Notes under the pieces: model-generated
Told to the model about the DNA's origin: nothing
Database searches by the model: none
The model's input: only the letters and a program-made list of their open reading frames with translations
Translations under genes and position numbers: made by a program
From: a gamma proteobacterium HTCC2207
GTDB taxonomy: Bacteria; Pseudomonadota; Gammaproteobacteria; Pseudomonadales; Porticoccaceae
Assembly: GCA_905182855.1 (NCBI GenBank)
Contig: CAJJDA010000004.1
Coordinates: 186,001 to 250,000, forward strand
Direction: 5' to 3'
DNA: 64,000 nt
Part shown: in pieces, positions 32,259 to 41,025 of the stretch
Layout of the letters: each line of letters starts with the position of its first letter
Position numbering within the stretch: position 1 is the stretch's first letter

Positions 32259-33176
32259 CTAGTTCTGTTTAAACGCCGCATCCAACCCTGCTGGCAGCGG
32301 GTGAGTATCTGGGTGTAGCGCATTGGCCATAATTTCTAGGGCGTCAACTAAGCGTGGACCGGGTCGACTAAAGTAAGCATTGCCATCCACAAGATACACC
32401 TGAGTTCCAGCACGCCGATGCAATTCGACAAAGCCCTCTGCCATCAAGAACGACTCTACATCTTGTAGGGAGCGCTCAACATTAAAACCGCAGAGGGCAA
32501 TAAAGATAATATCGGGCGCGGCATCGATCAGTTCGGGCCAATCACGGCGCTGAGATGGCTCGCGTTTGTCGCCGAACACCGGAATACCTCCCGCCAGATC
32601 AATAATTTCCGGACTCCAGTGGCCGCCATCAAACAGCGGGTCGAGCCAGTCTAACAGAGCCACTCTGGGCTTGGCGGATAAAGGAATAGTCTGGGAGCGC
32701 TTATCAATCTGATCTATACGGCCACGCAGCTCGGCAACATAGGTTTTACCCTGTTCTTCCGTATTGGCCGCCTTAGCCAACAGGGTCACGGTCTCGAGAA
32801 CATCGTCCAGGCAGATCGGCTCTAGATTGATCACCAGGGGATTCCCCGGCAGACTGCCAATCGCCTTGGCCACATCATTTCCCGACACCGCGCAGACATC
32901 ACAGAGTGCCTGGGTCACTATCAGATCTGGCGCCAAATCTATCAGGGTTTGCATAATAAGATCGTAGAGCGCCTGATCATTTTTTAATTGATCAGTAACC
33001 AATTTGTCGATTTCATCGCTGCTCAGTCCCTCGGGAATTCTCGAACTAGTTAGAATCGGCAGACCCACCACTGAAGGCGGATAGTCACATTCGTGAGAGA
33101 CGCCCACCAGCTGCTCCCGAAGGCCTAGGCCGCAGACCAACTCGGTAGCACTGGGTAGTAACGTGACTATTTTCAT
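32259..33176 (-). CDS. Second BtuF-like cobalamin-binding protein, no obvious signal peptide
   Basis: MKIVTLLPSATELVCGLGLREQLVGVSHECDYPPSVVGLPILTSSRIP...DLIVTQALCDVCAVS. Confidence 0.88.
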   Translation of the reverse strand: MKIVTLLPSATELVCGLGLREQLVGVSHECDYPPSVVGLPILTSSRIPEGLSSDEIDKLVTDQLKNDQALYDLIMQTLIDLAPDLIVTQALCDVCAVSGNDVAKAIGSLPGNPLVINLEPICLDDVLETVTLLAKAANTEEQGKTYVAELRGRIDQIDKRSQTIPLSAKPRVALLDWLDPLFDGGHWSPEIIDLAGGIPVFGDKREPSQRRDWPELIDAAPDIIFIALCGFNVERSLQDVESFLMAEGFVELHRRAGTQVYLVDGNAYFSRPGPRLVDALEIMANALHPDTHPLPAGLDAAFKQN

Positions 33177-33871
33177 GCGTCTTCCTCCAAACGTAAATCA
33201 GCATAGACAAAGCCGTCGCGCTTAACAACCTCACCGCCAACTACGGCGATGGGCCTGCTAAACATAGGACCATCCCAAGCAAAAGTATGGAACTCGCCGT
33301 TTTCACCGCAGGGATCAACAGCCTTTGGCAGCTCTTCGAGTAATTGAGTAGAGAATTGAGCACCAGCAAAATGCTCAGGCATCACACGTGGATCAAGGCA
33401 GGTAATCGCCGCTTTAAGGCCCCCTGCAATCATTTGTCGTGCCAGTTGGTCAGTGGGAATTTGCCAAAGGGGAAACATTACCTGTAGGCCTGTGCCCTGC
33501 ATCTTCGTTTCGCGATAGCTGCGTATATCTTCCAGATAAAGATCACCAAACGCCATAGCATCCATATGCAACTGAGTTCTAGCATTATCCAAGGCAGTAC
33601 CCATAAGGCTTTCGTACTGTTCATTAGAACAGGGCCAGGGCAGTGGTATTTCGATCAGTGGCAATCCCGCGGCCTCTGCCTGCAAGCGCAGCAACTGTCG
33701 GCGCACGCCATGGATCGCCGAGCGATTGAACTCCCCGTTAAAGGTGGTGAGCAAGCCCACCACCTCAACCATTGGATCCTGCTGCAGATGATACAGAGTC
33801 CAAGCCGAGTCCTTACCGCTGCTCCATGACAGCAAAACTCGCTTGATCTCTTTAGCTAGAGGAGGAGTCAT
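33173..33871 (-). CDS. DUF71/COG2102 ATP-pyrophosphatase family protein (diphthine-ammonia-ligase-like, B12-associated)
   Basis: VLLSWSSGKDSAWTLYHLQQDPMVEVVGLLTTFNGEFNRSAIHGVRRQLLRLQAEAAGLPL; PP-loop SSGKDS. Confidence 0.88.
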   Translation of the reverse strand: MTPPLAKEIKRVLLSWSSGKDSAWTLYHLQQDPMVEVVGLLTTFNGEFNRSAIHGVRRQLLRLQAEAAGLPLIEIPLPWPCSNEQYESLMGTALDNARTQLHMDAMAFGDLYLEDIRSYRETKMQGTGLQVMFPLWQIPTDQLARQMIAGGLKAAITCLDPRVMPEHFAGAQFSTQLLEELPKAVDPCGENGEFHTFAWDGPMFSRPIAVVGGEVVKRDGFVYADLRLEEDA

Positions 33872-35803
33872 CTATAAACTGAAACGCACACCGAGGCTAG
33901 CGCCGAATCCCAGCGTTTGATAGCTGAAGACTTCTTCATAGTCTTCATCAAACAGGTTATCTAAACGAAGATAGACATCTAGCTTTTCGGTAGCACTGAA
34001 GTTAACGTTAAGATTGACCAAGGTATAACTGTCTAAATCCACAATATTGGGGAATACCACATCAGTTTGAGAGCCATTGTGCTGTACATTGGCATTAATA
34101 TGCAGGCTATCCATCGCCTGCCAAGCCAAGTTTAAACTTGCGATATGGCGGGCACGACGCACTTCATCGATATAAACAGCATTTTCCGCATCCCACTCAA
34201 CAGAATCGGTGTAGGTGTATGCGGCATTCAAAGAAAGCCTGCTACTTAGGGTTCCAATAGCCGTTAACTCAACACCCTGGCGCTGGCTTTTACCCTCTTT
34301 ATTAATTGCGGTATAGCCAAATGTGACAGGATCGAGAGCAGAGCCATTGATTTCATTTTTAAGCTCAGTGTCAAAAAGTGTCGCCGATAAGGTCAAACTG
34401 TTATCAAACAACATCTGATCAATACCCAGCTCCCAACTAGCAGATTCTTCAGGTTCTAAGTTGGGATTGCCGATAAAGTTAGTATAGAAACCAAAGCGCT
34501 CAGTAAAAGTCGGGTTCTTAATCGCGGTACCATAGGCGCTGCGCAGACGAGTGCCGTCGTTGAGTTGATAAACCGCTTCAACTCTAAAGGTATTGGCACT
34601 ATCAAACTCTGAGTTATCGTCATAACGTGCACTGGCTGCAAGGCTCAGCCTGTCGGAAACATCGCCGCGGTATTCGATTGCAATACTGTTAGTGTCGCGC
34701 TTGCGATCCTGATTGGGGTCGTAGACACCAAAAATCCCATAATCATTAATTGCACCACGCTGCTGAAAATCTTCCTCTTCGCGCTCCGCCAGCACAGACA
34801 GACGCTGTGAGGATTCATTCCAAAAAACTGAACCAGTATACTGATATTGATCTTTAGTTGATGATGTGTAAGTTCCTAGCACACCAGTATCAAAGGCTTC
34901 GTTGTCATTGTTTGATTGCGCGATCACCAACTTCTGCTGGAAGCGGCCACTGGCAGAAACATAGTCGCCCTGTACACGCATAGTGCTATTGCGGAATTCA
35001 GATACCATGTCCTGATCATCAACAACCCCGTCAAAATCCATGTCTGAGTCAAATTCATTCATGCCATCAGACTGACGTGCGACAAAGGAAAGTCGCAGCT
35101 CATCGTTAACCGTCCAGCCAGCATTGAGGTTCACATTAGTATTCTTGTAGCCGTCTTTTTCAGTACCAGTTCGAGATATATTCTCACCCTCGGTTTCAAT
35201 ATGGTTAACACCCAGACGCCCATCAAAGTCACCCTGTTTGCTACCAATACTGAAACCACTGTTGTGAGTTCCAAAGCTGCCGATCTCAGTAAAAAGACCA
35301 GCACTCAAAAGCTGATCGGCACGGCGGGTAATAATATTCACCACACCAGCCATAGCATCACTGCCGCGCATGGCACTCTGGGGGCCGCGAATCACCTCGA
35401 TACGCTGAATATCAGCGGCACTTAAGGTGCCCCAATTCAACTCATCACTCTGAGATGGATCATTGGCTTCGACGCCATCGATAAGCACCAACAGGTGGTT
35501 GGCTTCGGCACCACGAACACGGATCTGAGTCGCCGAACCCTGCACACCACTGCGGCTCACAGCAAGTCCTGGCACATCCCGCAGCAAATCGCTAACACTC
35601 AGCGCAGCGCGGTTTTTAAGGTGCTCGCTGTCGATCACAGTGATCGCATTAGCAGAGCGCGAGGCGGCAATAGGTATTAAAGATGCGCTGACCAGCACCT
35701 CTTCAATCTCAGTTTTTTGGGCAGTTTGCCCTTGGACAGCAAAAGGTAATGCACATAGCAGCGAAACAGTAGCAACTGTCGCCATAGAATAAATATTTTT
35801 CAT
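33872..35803 (-). CDS. btuB: TonB-dependent vitamin B12 receptor BtuB
   Basis: Plug domain IEEVLVSASLIPIAASRSANAITVIDSEHLKNRAALSVSDLLRDVPGLAVSRSGVQGSATQIRVRGAEANHLLVLIDGVEAND; C-terminal beta-barrel ending ...GASLGVRFSL; directly downstream of the cobalamin riboswitch. Confidence 0.95.
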   Translation of the reverse strand: MKNIYSMATVATVSLLCALPFAVQGQTAQKTEIEEVLVSASLIPIAASRSANAITVIDSEHLKNRAALSVSDLLRDVPGLAVSRSGVQGSATQIRVRGAEANHLLVLIDGVEANDPSQSDELNWGTLSAADIQRIEVIRGPQSAMRGSDAMAGVVNIITRRADQLLSAGLFTEIGSFGTHNSGFSIGSKQGDFDGRLGVNHIETEGENISRTGTEKDGYKNTNVNLNAGWTVNDELRLSFVARQSDGMNEFDSDMDFDGVVDDQDMVSEFRNSTMRVQGDYVSASGRFQQKLVIAQSNNDNEAFDTGVLGTYTSSTKDQYQYTGSVFWNESSQRLSVLAEREEEDFQQRGAINDYGIFGVYDPNQDRKRDTNSIAIEYRGDVSDRLSLAASARYDDNSEFDSANTFRVEAVYQLNDGTRLRSAYGTAIKNPTFTERFGFYTNFIGNPNLEPEESASWELGIDQMLFDNSLTLSATLFDTELKNEINGSALDPVTFGYTAINKEGKSQRQGVELTAIGTLSSRLSLNAAYTYTDSVEWDAENAVYIDEVRRARHIASLNLAWQAMDSLHINANVQHNGSQTDVVFPNIVDLDSYTLVNLNVNFSATEKLDVYLRLDNLFDEDYEEVFSYQTLGFGASLGVRFSL

Positions 35804-35861
35804 TTTTAGGTTCTCTTGCACTCACACCCGAGCGACTGAAGGTAAATTTACGGGGGCGTGC

Positions 35862-35884
35862 GAGAAAACTGACAGAGACTGTCA
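35862..35884 (-). terminator. Possible expression-platform hairpin of the riboswitch
   Basis: Minus strand TGACAG-TCT-CTGTCA followed by GTTTTCT, between the aptamer and btuB. Confidence 0.35.
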
Positions 35885-35919
35885 ATCAGCACAAGACCGC
35901 ACCCCGCGGTTTGTCTGCA

Positions 35920-36120
35920 TAGCGATAGGCCGGTCTCCGGACTCATAAGTGAGAGGCTTTTTAGCGTCTCTGTTTAGCTACCTTCCCATGCCAAAAATCG
36001 CACAGTGGTCATACAGCCAAACATTCTTATTTACCGTTGCGGGGGCAGTATCGGAATTACTTTTTTACCAATGTATGGCATAGCGCACCGATTTCCCATT
36101 TCACTCTTACTTAACCAAAC
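35920..36120 (-). ncRNA. Cobalamin (AdoCbl) riboswitch
   Basis: Minus strand contains GGGAA..CGGTGCG, ACTGCCCCCGCAACGGTAA, ACCACTGTGCG, CATGGGAAGG and AGTCCGGAGACCGGCCT in the canonical order. Confidence 0.95.
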
Positions 36121-36271
36121 CGAAGCTAGTCAAGCGCGAGAACCTATTGCCGAAGCAAGAGGCGCAATTTACGCACCTCAGCACTTGATGTCAATCTCGA
36201 ACACTAACAAAAATATAATCGGCATGTTAATCTTACGCCCACAGTGGTGATTACGTTAGGGTCAAAAATAA

Positions 36272-36556
36272 ATGTTAGCTGTATTGATAAAACGCGTGCT
36301 CGCGTCAGAAATGGAGAGCACTTATGAGGAATTTTCACGAAAAATTATTCAGGCTGCAGTGCCAGCCAAAGGCTTTATTTCCAGTAAGTCTTTTAAGGAT
36401 CTAAACGACAGCAAGATTCGCTACACCTTGATACAGATGGACAATCTAGCAGACTGGAAAGTTTGGTATCAGTCTGACGAACGCCAGAAAGCACTGGCTT
36501 ATATTCAGCCCCTACTGCGGGAACCGGAAGCAATTTCAATTTTAACCACGGCCTAG
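36272..36556 (+). CDS. Small protein resembling antibiotic biosynthesis monooxygenase (ABM) fold
   Basis: Size and pattern (LIKRVLASEMESTYEEFSRKIIQAAVPAKGFISSKSF...YTLIQMDNLADWKVWYQSDERQKAL). Confidence 0.7.
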   Translation: MLAVLIKRVLASEMESTYEEFSRKIIQAAVPAKGFISSKSFKDLNDSKIRYTLIQMDNLADWKVWYQSDERQKALAYIQPLLREPEAISILTTA

Positions 36557-36569
36557 ACAAGTATTGGCG

Positions 36570-37952
36570 TCAAAGCGCCTCCAAGGCCTCAGTCACCCTG
36601 CGAACGGGTATCACCGTCATGCCTTTAATCGGCTGCTTTGGTGCATTGCCCGCCGCTACAATAGCGCGTGTAAAACCATGTTTAGCCGCCTCGCGCAGCC
36701 GCTCCTGCCCATTGGCGACCGGACGAATCTCGCCCGCCAGGCCCACCTCGCCAAAGACTACAAGATCCTGAGGCAGGGGAGCGTCACGGAAACTCGAGAT
36801 CACTGAAAGTATCAGGGCCAAATCTGCACTAGTTTCAAGTACCTTAACACCGCCAACCACATTGACAAAAACATCCTGATCGCCCACGGCAATGCCGCCA
36901 TGCCGGTGAAGCACCGCCAGCAGCATCGACAGACGATTGTGATCCAAGCCCACGGTCACTCGTCTTGGATTACCCAGATGACTATCATCAACTAACGCCT
37001 GTAACTCGACTAGCAGGGGTCTTGTGCCCTCCCAGATAACCATGACCACGCTACCGGATGAAACCTCTTCTCCGCGCTGCAGAAAGATCGCCGAAGGATT
37101 GGATACCTCCTTAAGTCCTTTGTCAGTCATGGCAAACACCCCCAACTCATTAACCGCACCGAAGCGATTTTTGTTGCTGCGCAAGGTGCGAAACTGACTG
37201 TCACTGGAACCCTCTAGCATTAACGAACAGTCAATCATATGCTCGAGAACCTTGGGGCCCGCCAGTGAACCATCTTTGGTTACATGGCCCACCAAGATGA
37301 GCACCGTGCCCGTCTGCTTGGCAAAGCGCACCAGTAGCGCGGCACTTTCCCGCACCTGAGAAACACTGCCTGGCGCGGAGGTTATATCTTCAAGATGCAT
37401 TACTTGAATAGAATCGACCACAAGAATTTTGGGACGTTTATGCTCAGCAATCGCACACACAGTTTCCACCGACGTCTCGGCCATAATCTCGAGTTTATTG
37501 GTCGGTAAACCTAGACGATTAGCACGCATGGCCACCTGTTGAGGCGATTCCTCTCCAGTCACGTACAACGCCGAATGCTGCTCTGCTAGTTTGCACATGG
37601 TTTGCAGCAGCAGAGTGCTCTTACCTGCCCCTGGTTCGCCCCCGAGTAAGATACAGGAGCCGGCAACCAGCCCACCACCCAACACCAGATCTAACTCGCT
37701 AGTCCCGGTACTGATGCGCGGGACTTCATCGAGAGCGATTTCAGCCAGAGTTTTAATAGAACTGTCGACAGCTCCAGCAAATCCGGGGCGCAGCACCTTG
37801 CCACCGCCAACCGACGGAGCCAAGCGCACCTCAGAGAGACAGTTCCAAGCATTGCATTCAGTGCACTGCCCCTGCCATTTTCGATAGTCAGCCCCACAGT
37901 CATTACACACATAAGCCGACTTTGTCTTACTACTCAAACCGATCCTCCTCAA
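36570..37952 (-). CDS. radA: DNA repair protein RadA
   Basis: YVCNDCGADYRKWQGQCTECNAWN zinc motif; LGGEPGAGKSTLLLQ; KNRFG motif; C-terminal Lon-like domain. Confidence 0.98.
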   Translation of the reverse strand: MRRIGLSSKTKSAYVCNDCGADYRKWQGQCTECNAWNCLSEVRLAPSVGGGKVLRPGFAGAVDSSIKTLAEIALDEVPRISTGTSELDLVLGGGLVAGSCILLGGEPGAGKSTLLLQTMCKLAEQHSALYVTGEESPQQVAMRANRLGLPTNKLEIMAETSVETVCAIAEHKRPKILVVDSIQVMHLEDITSAPGSVSQVRESAALLVRFAKQTGTVLILVGHVTKDGSLAGPKVLEHMIDCSLMLEGSSDSQFRTLRSNKNRFGAVNELGVFAMTDKGLKEVSNPSAIFLQRGEEVSSGSVVMVIWEGTRPLLVELQALVDDSHLGNPRRVTVGLDHNRLSMLLAVLHRHGGIAVGDQDVFVNVVGGVKVLETSADLALILSVISSFRDAPLPQDLVVFGEVGLAGEIRPVANGQERLREAAKHGFTRAIVAAGNAPKQPIKGMTVIPVRRVTEALEAL

Positions 37953-38063
37953 AAGGGCTTATTTCATATCCTTTATTAAATATTATTACTGTTGTTATGT
38001 ACAGTGCTAAAAATAGCTAGTCAACGCTAAGATACAGGCTCAAATCCCAACGGCCTATTAACC

Positions 38064-38582
38064 ATGCCCTTAGCCAATAATACCCACCTTAATATTCGCC
38101 CGGCAATTATTGACGACTGTCCCTTAGTATTGCGCTTTATACGGGAACTCGCTGACTATGAGCAGCTGTTGCATGAGGTAATCGCCGACGTACCAACCTT
38201 AGAACAGTCTCTGTTTGGCGATACGCGGCACGCCGAAGTGGTGATCGCTGAAAGTCAGGATATACCCGTGGGCTTCGCTTTGTTCTTTCATAATTATTCG
38301 ACGTTTCTGGCGCGCCCGGGGCTGTATCTCGAGGATCTCTATATTCAGCCTGAAATGCGCGGCAAAGGATTTGGCAGACAACTGCTTAGCTATCTCGCCG
38401 CTCTGGCGTTGAAACGAAACTGCGGGCGTCTTGAATGGTGGGTACTGGACTGGAACCAACCCGCCAAAGATTTTTACCAATCTGTTGGGGCTGAACCTAT
38501 GGACGACTGGACGGTTAATCGGCTCTCAGGCTCAGCATTGGAAAGTTTGGCCGCCAGTTACGATCGGAAGATATCCCTATGA
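38064..38582 (+). CDS. GNAT family N-acetyltransferase
   Basis: IRPAIIDDCPLVLRFIRELADYEQL...YLEDLYIQPEMRGKGFGRQLLSYLAALA. Confidence 0.95.
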   Translation: MPLANNTHLNIRPAIIDDCPLVLRFIRELADYEQLLHEVIADVPTLEQSLFGDTRHAEVVIAESQDIPVGFALFFHNYSTFLARPGLYLEDLYIQPEMRGKGFGRQLLSYLAALALKRNCGRLEWWVLDWNQPAKDFYQSVGAEPMDDWTVNRLSGSALESLAASYDRKISL

Positions 38583-39256
38583 GCACTAGCCTAGACGGAA
38601 AACGCATATTGATTACCCAAGCTGAGACCTTTATGGGACCCTCTTTGTGTAAAGTTTTCGCTACTCTGGGGGCCACCGTAATTGCCAACAATCAGCTACT
38701 GGACAATCCCAATGTACCTGCTGAGATCGTGACATCCGCAGGCCACATAGACGTATTGGTGATTAATTTGGCTGTTCCCGCGCCGTTCACCAAGGTACAG
38801 GACGTCGATGACTTAGAATGGTCAGCAGCCTTTAAGGCTCTCGTTGACCCTATGCCGCGGCTCGTCAGCGCCATATTGCCGCAGATGCTGGCGCGGCAGT
38901 CAGGCAAAATTTTGCTGATGGGCAGTGCAGCTGCACTGCGTGGTATGAAACGAGCATCTACCTATAGTGCCGCACGCGGTGCGCAGTTAGCCTACGTGCA
39001 GGCGGCAGGCGTAGAGCTCGCACCTCAGGGTATTCAGTTCAATGGCATAGCACAGAATTTTGTCGACAATCCCACCTACTTCCCAGAAGAGATCAAGGCT
39101 AAGTCTACCTTTCAAGAGAGACTGCGACGCGAAGTCCCGTTGGGCCGGTTGGTCTCTATGGCGGAAGACGCGCAGTTTGCAGCCTACCTGTGCTCTGATG
39201 CCGCCGACTGCTTTGTCGGACAGGTATTTCCAGTCAGTGGCGGCTGGGCGACGTAA
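38579..39256 (+). CDS. Putative halohydrin dehalogenase (SDR superfamily, HHDH-type)
   Basis: N-terminal TQAETFMG fits T-X4-F-X-G. GSAAALRGMKRASTYSAAR fits S-X12-Y-X3-R (catalytic Arg, not Lys). C-terminal NFVDNPTYFPEEI...REVPLGRL...VGQVFPVSGGW is HheA/HheC-like. Confidence 0.8.
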   Translation: MSTSLDGKRILITQAETFMGPSLCKVFATLGATVIANNQLLDNPNVPAEIVTSAGHIDVLVINLAVPAPFTKVQDVDDLEWSAAFKALVDPMPRLVSAILPQMLARQSGKILLMGSAAALRGMKRASTYSAARGAQLAYVQAAGVELAPQGIQFNGIAQNFVDNPTYFPEEIKAKSTFQERLRREVPLGRLVSMAEDAQFAAYLCSDAADCFVGQVFPVSGGWAT

Positions 39257-39316
39257 AAATTCTCCAATTACCATGATTATGTCGTTCATCACTGAGCTTT
39301 CTGATAAAGTAATATC

Positions 39317-40435
39317 ATGTCTTTGATACCTGAAAAAACAATTGTTATTTCGCCGACTCTAGCCGCGACTATTGGCTTAGAGGAGACAGTATTTCTGCAA
39401 GTGCTGCAGGAATGTGCGGTCCACGGCAACCCTATTCAGAGCAGTGGTTTTGACTGGGTTACCGTGTCCGCCAGTAAGCTTTTGGCTCTGCTACCTTTTT
39501 GGCATGAAGCCGACATTCGCAGGTTATCTGCTGGCCTCCATGAAAAAGGTCTTTTACTGATCGGTGGCGGTCCATTTTCAGAACAGCTGGACTTTCGCTT
39601 TGCCTTTAATGAGCCGTCCTATAAACAGCCTCAGCCAGTCGTTAAGTCAATGCCTCCCCCGTCCGCACCACAGATCCCCCATGCTGCAAAAACTATCGGT
39701 GGCAGCTGGCTCCCCAGTTCTGACGCCTTGCGCCAGTTAGCCCAATTGGGTGTCACCAAGGCCTTTGCCGATCAACAGATACCGCAGTTTGTCGCCTATT
39801 GGCGTGAGCGCAATGTCCCTCGCCATAGCTGGGAATCAAAATATATCAAAGAAGTTTGGCGTCAGTGGCAGCAGGCCGAGTCAACCAATCGTCGCCGTAG
39901 CCTCGAAGTATCGCTGACTGGTGATTGGCGGCCCTCAAAAGATGCCCTCGATATATTAATTACCAAGGGCGGCATTAACCCCAATTTTATCGATGACGCC
40001 GTACCTGAGTTTATTCTTTATTGGCGAGACCGTGGTGATGTCTCCAATACCTGGGATTCAAAATTTATTCAGCATGTGCGCCGACAATGGCAGTTTTACA
40101 CAGGCATAATGGAACAGGACGCAATGCCGCGTCCCATGCCCGCGCAGTGGCAACCAAAAGAATCTGTCTACGACGTGCTGCAAATGGCCAACATAGATCG
40201 TCAGTTTGCGCAGCAGGGAATTCCTGAATTTGTCCTCTACTGGCAGGAAAATGGGACGCCCCATGCATCTTGGAGCACAAAGTTTTTACAGTATGTGAAG
40301 CGCCAGTGGGCGAGACACAATCAACCACAGTCAGAGAGTGAAACAGATGGCAAACAGCAAGGATCTTATTCAAAAGGTCGTATCAGGGATCGCAACATCA
40401 TCGACGCTCTCTCCGACCGAAGCTGGGCTTCCTAA
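39317..40435 (+). CDS. DnaT-like replication protein with three tandem DnaT DNA-binding domains
   Basis: Three W-x-P-S...(I/V)P(E/Q)F..YW...W-(E/D/S)-(S/T)-K(F/Y)...V.RQW units at about 39698-39880, 39917-40099 and 40139-40321. Confidence 0.85.
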   Translation: MSLIPEKTIVISPTLAATIGLEETVFLQVLQECAVHGNPIQSSGFDWVTVSASKLLALLPFWHEADIRRLSAGLHEKGLLLIGGGPFSEQLDFRFAFNEPSYKQPQPVVKSMPPPSAPQIPHAAKTIGGSWLPSSDALRQLAQLGVTKAFADQQIPQFVAYWRERNVPRHSWESKYIKEVWRQWQQAESTNRRRSLEVSLTGDWRPSKDALDILITKGGINPNFIDDAVPEFILYWRDRGDVSNTWDSKFIQHVRRQWQFYTGIMEQDAMPRPMPAQWQPKESVYDVLQMANIDRQFAQQGIPEFVLYWQENGTPHASWSTKFLQYVKRQWARHNQPQSESETDGKQQGSYSKGRIRDRNIIDALSDRSWAS

Positions 40436-41012
40436 ATCGGCCCCTGCTAGTCCGCAGCTGATTGATGCTATCAATCAGATTTTTGCGCTGTTTCGTGTAA
40501 ATTATCACAATCAGTATTTCAGTGCCTTTGGTGACAATCCAAAATCTGAGAATCTCGCCAAAAAACTCTGGTTAAATAAGGTTGGAGATTTCTCTGCGGA
40601 AACCATTCTTAAGGCTGCAGAGAAAATCATCGCTGAAAGCGAATATCTGCCAACATTACATAAAATGCTTAATGCCTGCAAAATAGTTGGGATGCCAGCT
40701 GGACTGCCAACCCTGCGCAAAGCGTACCAAGAAGTCTGCAATAAACCCAGCCCCAAAGCCGAGCAGCGTTGGTCACATCCTGCGGTATACCTCTCTGGCC
40801 GAGACTGTGGCTGGTATTTTTTGGCGAATAGTATTGAATCCAAAGCCTTTGCTCCCTTTGGCGAAATCTATCAGCAGTACTGCGAGCGAGTGATGCGCGG
40901 TGAAGAACTGACTATCGAGGCGCCCGATGCCTTACCGGAATATTCAGCAGTACCTGCTAGCCGAGAACACAACCAACAGCAGTTGGATAATCTCAAAAAA
41001 CTCCTAAGTTAA
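40347..41012 (+). CDS. Lambda replication protein P-like helicase loader
   Basis: LIDAINQIFALFRVNYHNQYFSAFGDNPKSENLAKKLWLNKVGDFSAETILKAAEKIIAESEYLPTLHKMLNACK; overlaps the DnaT-like gene. Confidence 0.75.
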   Translation: MANSKDLIQKVVSGIATSSTLSPTEAGLPKSAPASPQLIDAINQIFALFRVNYHNQYFSAFGDNPKSENLAKKLWLNKVGDFSAETILKAAEKIIAESEYLPTLHKMLNACKIVGMPAGLPTLRKAYQEVCNKPSPKAEQRWSHPAVYLSGRDCGWYFLANSIESKAFAPFGEIYQQYCERVMRGEELTIEAPDALPEYSAVPASREHNQQQLDNLKKLLS

Positions 41013-41025
41013 AGAAGATACAGCC

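Noticed and set aside
36005-36250. Plus-strand 81-aa ORF
   Set aside because: Lies over the cobalamin riboswitch aptamer on the opposite strand; composition does not look coding.
39060-39326. 88-aa ORF out of frame in the halohydrin-dehalogenase-like gene
   Set aside because: Alternative-frame artefact of a clearly coding region.
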